64,000 nucleotides of DNA. It comes from Spirochaetales bacterium Spiro_12 (GTDB taxonomy: Bacteria > Spirochaetota > Spirochaetia > Treponematales > Rectinemataceae). The position numbers and the translations under genes are program-made. The notes beneath the pieces were generated by a model. The model was not told the origin of the DNA. It worked only from the letters and a program-made list of their open reading frames with translations, and did not search any database. This document shows positions 59,859-64,000 of this stretch, one piece after another. The DNA is taken from contig LVBN01000016.1 of assembly GCA_001603165.1 (NCBI GenBank), positions 25,028-89,027 on the forward strand, given 5' to 3'. How positions within the stretch are numbered: position 1 is the stretch's first letter; every line of letters starts with the position of its first letter.

Positions 59859-60404
59859 TCACCTGGCCTTGTATACCGTACGACCGACAGCCCAGCCGAA
59901 CTTGAGCTTTTGTTCGGTTTTTTGTGCTGCGGACGCAGTTTCGTCGCCGCTATCCGCCAGGCTAAGAGCCCGTCCAGGACAATGCTGAACACAGGCCGGG
60001 AGCCTGCCGGATACCTGTCTGGAGACGCAGAGGTCGCAAAGCCCGGCTGTACCCGATTCGGGAAGGAGGATGAGCGCCCCGTAGGGACAGGAGTCTTCGC
60101 AGGCCCCGCAGCCGATGCATGCCTCGGGATTGGCCCGCACGATTCCGTCCCCGTCTTTTACCAGGGCCCCGGAGGGGCAGGCTGACACACAGGCCGGATC
60201 GTCGCAGTGCTGGCAGAATACGGGGATAAAGCTCTTGCCCTGCGGGGAGCCCGGGATCGGTGAGCTCTCGCGTTTCTCCTCCACATGTATAAAGGAGAGA
60301 TCGGGAGCGAGCCTATGCTCCAAAGAACAGGCCACTTCGCAGGTACGGCAGCCCCAGCATCGATCAAGATCAACAACAATCGGCGCAAGCGCTTTATCGC
60401 CCAT
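59859..60404 (-). CDS. Ferredoxin-like 4Fe-4S electron transfer subunit
   Basis: A 181-residue protein of the DMSO reductase/HycB small-subunit type. Cysteine motifs in order: CWGCRTCEVACSLEH, CQHCDDPACVSACPSGA, CIGCGACEDSCPYGA and CDLCVSRQ with CVQHCPG near the end, giving ligands for four 4Fe-4S clusters. No signal peptide, so cytosolic. It overlaps the molybdopterin enzyme gene by 11 bases and passes electrons to or from it. Confidence 0.85.
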   Translation of the reverse strand: MGDKALAPIVVDLDRCWGCRTCEVACSLEHRLAPDLSFIHVEEKRESSPIPGSPQGKSFIPVFCQHCDDPACVSACPSGALVKDGDGIVRANPEACIGCGACEDSCPYGALILLPESGTAGLCDLCVSRQVSGRLPACVQHCPGRALSLADSGDETASAAQKTEQKLKFGWAVGRTVYKAR

Positions 60405-62787
60405 CGCTCACCTTCCTTATTCCGCAGCGAAGGCCTCGCATCGGCACGGTACCGATCCCTTCTGCGAAATTTTCCCAGCCCAGGGCATAGTTGATGTTTC
60501 CCCGACCTTCCCAGCCCGGGACGGCTTGGACAAAATCCGGGGCGACCTCCGGTTCCAACTTCGCGTACATAAGCGCCGAGCCAGTGGAAGTGAATACCTC
60601 CACCGGCTCGCCTTCCGAGATGCCCAGACCGGCGGCGGTTTCATCGTTGATATAGACCAGCGGGCGCGGTTCCCTGGCTATGAGCCAGGGATTTCTTCTG
60701 TTTTCCGTATGGCGGAAGAAAATAGACCGCGCGCCGGTGCTGAAAACGAAGGGATATGGTTCAAAGGAGGGTCCGCCGACAACCCTTGCGACCTCGCCGT
60801 CGCCCGAGGCTCTCCCCATAGCCTCCTCCTTTGCGGTGCCCCTGGGAATCGGATCGACGCCCTCGGCTTCCAGGAGGCTGGAATACAGTTCGACCTTGCC
60901 CGAGGGGGTCTTGAAACCGGTTTTTCTCGAAGTTCCGAAAACCAGGGGGGCGTATAGTCTTCTTTTTTCCAGGGCCTGGCCGAAACTGAGGCCCGTGGGG
61001 CTCAAGAGATAGTCATAGAGATCCCGGGGATTCTTCCAGAACAATTTCCCCAAACCCAGCCGTTCGGCCAGGTCGCCTATGATAGCCACATCGGAACGCG
61101 ATTCTCCGATCGACGCGCAGGGCTGCTGGAATACCGTGTACTCGTTGGCCGTCTGGAAGGAAGAAACGACATTGTCCCTTTCGAGCCAGGAAGAGGCTGG
61201 CAAGACGATATCGGCCATCCGGGCCGTTTCGGTCATGAACTGGTCGCATACGACGAGGAACTCGAGTTGTCCTATCCCATCCCGCACCCGCCTCGAATTG
61301 GTATAGGACACGGCGGCGTTAGAGCCGAAAATCAAAGCCGCCTTAATCCGGTAAGGCTGCCCCGAAGCCAGCTGCTCCCAAAAACCGGGCATGTGGTCGG
61401 AGGGTACAGGACTCAAAGCTCCGCAAAGCAGGGGGTAGGTGTGGTAACCAGCCCGGTCCTTGAGGGATTCGGGTCCGATCTGGTCGGCCAAAATGAATTC
61501 GTGGGTGTTCTGCGACCTTTCCCCCCGAAGCGAGACCGCCACATTGCCCCCGGGTACATCGATGTTTCCCGTTACGGCCGCCAGAATGGAAAGGGCGCGG
61601 CAGGTCTGAATGGAGTCGGCGGTCTGGTCCACCGAGACGCAGCGGCTTATGCAGGCCGGGGATGTGGAGGCGAAAAGCCGGGCAGCCGCCAGAACCAGGC
61701 CGGCCGGCACGCCGGTCAGCCGCTGGGTGACCTCGGGGCTTCTCCAGCTGATATCTTCAGCCAGCGCATCGAACCCGCTGGTCCAGTTACTGACAAAATC
61801 CCGGTCGTACAAGTTCCCCTTAAGGATAACATTCAGCATCCCCAGGGCGAGATCGGTATCGGTCCCGGGTCTGAGCCTCAACCACAGGTCGGCTTTCGCA
61901 GCGGTCTCGGAGAGCCGCGGGTCGACGACGATAAGCTTTGAGCCTCTTTCCACCGCGTCCATAATGTCGGCGCCGAGAATAGGCCAGGTCGAAGCCGGAT
62001 TGGAACCCCAGACGAGGACGCAACGGGTGTTGGGAAAATCGCAGGCTTCGGAGTATTGGGCGCCGAAGGTTACCTTGCAGTCCACCAGCCGCGGCCAAAG
62101 ACACTGTGCCCAGCCCGCGGCGCCGTGGTTGGGGGTACCGAAGGCGTTCGCCAGGCGGGAATAGACGCGACTCCACCCTCTCCGGGTGCCTTCCAGAAAC
62201 GCCACCGATCGGGCGCCTTCTCGTTCCCTAAATCCAAGAATTTTGTCCGCCACCTCGTCCAAGGCATCATTCCAGGAAACCTCCTCCCACTGGACGGGTT
62301 CCATGGAATTCCTGTCCTTCGGGCCTATTCTGCGCAGAGGTTTTTTCAGCCGTTCGGGATTGTAGAGCAGATCCACCGCCGCCAGCCCTTTGGGACAGAG
62401 AACCCCCTTGGTAACGGGAGAGGAGGGATCGCCTTCGATCTTCATCACCCTGCCGTCGCTTTTGCGACGAAACACCAAAAGTTCGCAGGCGGTATTGCAG
62501 GAGAAACAGCAACTGGGGATGATCTCCATGCCCTCGGAGCCGGCCCAGGCCCGGGCCGCGGCCAAAAGCGCCTGGCCGTCCGGGCGGGGCGCCGATCTTC
62601 GTACCTCCGCCTTGTCCGGCTCTTCGTTCCCAGCCGCGGATGGCGCCAGGCCCGGCGGAGACGATGCGGGCAGCTCCGCGCCGATCGCCCCTGGGCCCTT
62701 CGCCCTCCCGCCGGCCGCCCCCCGGGCAGCCAGGCCCCGGATGACTAAAGCGGCAAAGGCGGCTCTCTTCTCCTTGCCCGCATCCAT
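60394..62787 (-). CDS. Molybdopterin-containing oxidoreductase, large subunit
   Basis: A 797-residue DMSO reductase-family enzyme. An Ala/Gly/Pro-rich N-terminal stretch (residues about 1-85) has no twin-arginine motif. The 4Fe-4S motif CCFSCNTACELLVF ... GVLCPKGLAAVDLLY follows from about 93. The Mo-site region GTPNHGAAGWAQCLWPRL has a candidate Cys ligand. C-terminal bis-MGD contacts include GWEGRGNINYALG and FSTGARSIFFRHTENRRNPW. GAGGAA 8 bases before ATG 62787 supports the start, so the odd N-terminus appears to be translated. Substrate unknown; the operon suggests a hydroxylase or transhydroxylase-type step. Confidence 0.85.
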   Translation of the reverse strand: MDAGKEKRAAFAALVIRGLAARGAAGGRAKGPGAIGAELPASSPPGLAPSAAGNEEPDKAEVRRSAPRPDGQALLAAARAWAGSEGMEIIPSCCFSCNTACELLVFRRKSDGRVMKIEGDPSSPVTKGVLCPKGLAAVDLLYNPERLKKPLRRIGPKDRNSMEPVQWEEVSWNDALDEVADKILGFREREGARSVAFLEGTRRGWSRVYSRLANAFGTPNHGAAGWAQCLWPRLVDCKVTFGAQYSEACDFPNTRCVLVWGSNPASTWPILGADIMDAVERGSKLIVVDPRLSETAAKADLWLRLRPGTDTDLALGMLNVILKGNLYDRDFVSNWTSGFDALAEDISWRSPEVTQRLTGVPAGLVLAAARLFASTSPACISRCVSVDQTADSIQTCRALSILAAVTGNIDVPGGNVAVSLRGERSQNTHEFILADQIGPESLKDRAGYHTYPLLCGALSPVPSDHMPGFWEQLASGQPYRIKAALIFGSNAAVSYTNSRRVRDGIGQLEFLVVCDQFMTETARMADIVLPASSWLERDNVVSSFQTANEYTVFQQPCASIGESRSDVAIIGDLAERLGLGKLFWKNPRDLYDYLLSPTGLSFGQALEKRRLYAPLVFGTSRKTGFKTPSGKVELYSSLLEAEGVDPIPRGTAKEEAMGRASGDGEVARVVGGPSFEPYPFVFSTGARSIFFRHTENRRNPWLIAREPRPLVYINDETAAGLGISEGEPVEVFTSTGSALMYAKLEPEVAPDFVQAVPGWEGRGNINYALGWENFAEGIGTVPMRGLRCGIRKVSDGR

Positions 62788-62791
62788 CGTC

Positions 62792-63484
62792 TTATTCCTC
62801 GACCAGGGCCACGGCGCGGACGGGGGATCCGGTGCCGCCCCGTATTTTAAGGGGGAGGGCCAGGAACTTGAACCGCTTGTACTTTAAAAGGAGATGGAGA
62901 TTGATGACATTCTCGTAATGGGGATAGTTGAGTTCGCCGCAGATAGTGTGGATTTCCTTATTGCCCTTGCCCAGAACGCCGGGCGAACGGGTTTCCACCC
63001 CGAAGCCCGCCACGCCGAGAGAGCCCAGCCAGGTGGCCACCTCGGGCGTAACTCCAGGCCCGTTGTTCCACTGGTCGGTTTCGTAGTATTTCCGGTAATG
63101 ATCGGTATAGATCAAAACGGTGTCGCCCTTTCGTATTTCCTTGCCTTCCTTTGCCAGGGCATCCCTGATTTCCTTTACATCGATCAGTTCCAGCGGTTTT
63201 TTGTGGGAGAAATCCAGGCAGATAGCGTCGGTGAAGAAAGTCTCCAAGGGCATGGTGTCGATGGATTTTCCCACGAAGGACTTGCCGAAATGGTTGATCG
63301 CATCCACGTGAGTTCCCGTATGCTCTCCCAGGACGATTTCATGAACCACCGGGGATACGGTGCTGGGATTTTTCTCTCCCGCCCTCTGCTCGTGGGTGAC
63401 GGCGGGTCTCATCCTCACTTCCGGATGCCCGTCGAATACGGGCATCCCCGGATATATTTCCTGGCTCAAATCGATAATTTTCAT
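62792..63484 (-). CDS. Cyclase / kynurenine formamidase-like metal hydrolase
   Basis: A 230-residue metal-dependent hydrolase of the cyclase family. Diagnostic HTGTHVDAINHF motif for the metal site near residue 55, the early DLSQEIYPGMPVFDGHPE, and DTVLIYTDHYRKYY. Family members open or close amide and lactam rings. ATG 63484 overlaps the preceding synthase stop (ATGA) and has GGAGG upstream. Confidence 0.8.
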   Translation of the reverse strand: MKIIDLSQEIYPGMPVFDGHPEVRMRPAVTHEQRAGEKNPSTVSPVVHEIVLGEHTGTHVDAINHFGKSFVGKSIDTMPLETFFTDAICLDFSHKKPLELIDVKEIRDALAKEGKEIRKGDTVLIYTDHYRKYYETDQWNNGPGVTPEVATWLGSLGVAGFGVETRSPGVLGKGNKEIHTICGELNYPHYENVINLHLLLKYKRFKFLALPLKIRGGTGSPVRAVALVEE

Positions 63485-64000
63485 TGTCCCTCCTTAGCCC
63501 GCTGGGCCGCCACAATCTCGGAGAATTCCGCATCGCTCAAAAGACTTTTCGCTTCGTTCCCCCTGCGCTTCACCTCGGCGAGCACACCGGCCACCGCATT
63601 CTCGCCCAAGCTACCTAAGCCCAGTTCCTTAAGCTTGTAAACGATAGAGGGCTTGCCGCTCTTCTTGCCCAGGACGATTTTTCCCTTTCTTCCCGTGATT
63701 TGAGGATGGGTGGCGAACATGGCCAGGGGATTCTCCACGACGAGGTTCACGCCGATCCCCGATTCTCGGGTAAAATTCTCCTCACCGACCACGGGCTTGT
63801 TCTGGGCTAGTTTTACGCCGCTCAAGGACTCCACCAGGAGGGAGAGTTCCTTGAGGGCGCCGATGTCGTATTTCGTCTCGTAGCCGTACAAAAGCTCCAG
63901 CCCGAGGATGAGTTCCTCCAGGGCGGCGTTGCCCGTCCGCTCGCCCAGGCCGTTCACGCAGGAGTGCACGACATCGGCGCCCGCTCCCACCGCGGCCAGC
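63481..64000 (-). CDS. Isopropylmalate/homocitrate synthase-like enzyme, 3' part (cut by window edge)
   Basis: C-terminal part of an HMGL-like aldol-type synthase; the gene continues beyond 64000. Visible barrel end AAVGAGADVVHSCVNGLGER, which lies close to the family's metal-binding His motif, followed by GNAALEELILGLELLYGYETK. The final region includes SGIGVNLVVENPLAMFATHP and a Lys/Gly-rich GRKGKIVLGKKSGK stretch. Such enzymes condense acetyl-CoA or similar with a 2-oxoacid. It starts the operon seen at 59859-63484 with the cyclase and molybdopterin enzyme. Confidence 0.75.
   Translation of the reverse strand, partial: LAAVGAGADVVHSCVNGLGERTGNAALEELILGLELLYGYETKYDIGALKELSLLVESLSGVKLAQNKPVVGEENFTRESGIGVNLVVENPLAMFATHPQITGRKGKIVLGKKSGKPSIVYKLKELGLGSLGENAVAGVLAEVKRRGNEAKSLLSDAEFSEIVAAQRAKEGQ

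Noticed and set aside
59564-59905. Two short open frames in the regulatory region upstream of the sugar-binding-protein gene
   Set aside because: They run over the dyad and half-site, lack ribosome binding sites and motifs, and have atypical composition.
1-64000. CRISPR arrays, tRNA, rRNA, insertion sequences and prophage genes
   Set aside because: No regularly spaced repeats, transposase, integrase or structural RNA was recognised on reading both strands; short RNAs could still be missed.

Overview
The window is a GC-rich, gene-dense bacterial chromosome segment. The gene set fits a fermentative anaerobe: pyruvate:ferredoxin oxidoreductase, an NfnAB-type transhydrogenase, a cytosolic molybdopterin enzyme with an iron-sulfur partner, MglAC- and Liv-type transporters, and no respiratory chain genes. 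A mgl locus, a DUF1576 protein, a membrane LuxR-type protein and a probable PPi-type PEP carboxykinase beside histidine-degradation genes make me lean to Spirochaetota (treponeme-like). This is an inference from gene content, not a phylogeny.

Layout. 0.1-3 kb: ATPase and permease of an MglAC sugar importer. 3-9.5 kb: a FAD-dependent dehydrogenase, a DUF438/hemerythrin/PAS protein, a B12-binding radical SAM protein and a bioYMN biotin ECF transporter. 9.5-16.3 kb (minus strand): CHASE2 adenylate cyclase, M48 lipoprotein peptidase, SH3 protein, exonuclease I and a DUF1576 membrane protein. 16.4-21.4 kb (minus): TPR protein, NfnB, NfnA, and a nucleotidyltransferase with a left-handed beta-helix partner. 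21.6-37.5 kb: PFOR, VanZ-like protein, membrane LuxR protein, MazG, MATE, an MFS-HEAT fusion, YhbY, YggT, DUF72, a pseudouridine synthase, a CPA2 antiporter-EIIA fusion and a DMT transporter. 37.6-45 kb: hutH, a 1156-residue probable PPi-PEPCK, hutI and a RarD-like permease. 45.4-50 kb: livJHMGF. 50.1-51.6 kb: an AbiE toxin-antitoxin pair that looks acquired. 51.7-59.7 kb (minus): a six-gene transport and signalling operon. 59.9-64 kb (minus): an uncharacterised catabolic operon cut by the window edge.

The most interesting system is the six-gene operon at 51.7-59.5 kb. It encodes a ribose-type binding protein, a cytosolic TIM-barrel hydrolase-like protein, a transporter ATPase, a permease, an NtrC-family sigma54 activator, and a histidine kinase whose N-terminal input domain is a complete ABC ATPase domain followed by PAS and an NtrB-like kinase core. 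The transporter ATPase lacks about 61 residues of its first nucleotide-binding domain, exactly the part holding the signature motif and Walker B, while the kinase's ABC domain has those motifs. Upstream of the operon lie a near-consensus sigma54 promoter, an IHF-like site and a 12-4-12 dyad with an extra half-site, as expected for a bacterial enhancer-binding protein. I infer a transport-coupled two-component system that reads the ABC transporter from the cytosolic side.

A second window-wide pattern: at least a dozen genes without a ribosome binding site have a sigma70-like -35/-10 pair placed so that transcription would begin at or next to the start codon, suggesting many leaderless mRNAs. 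This pattern also settled several start codons.
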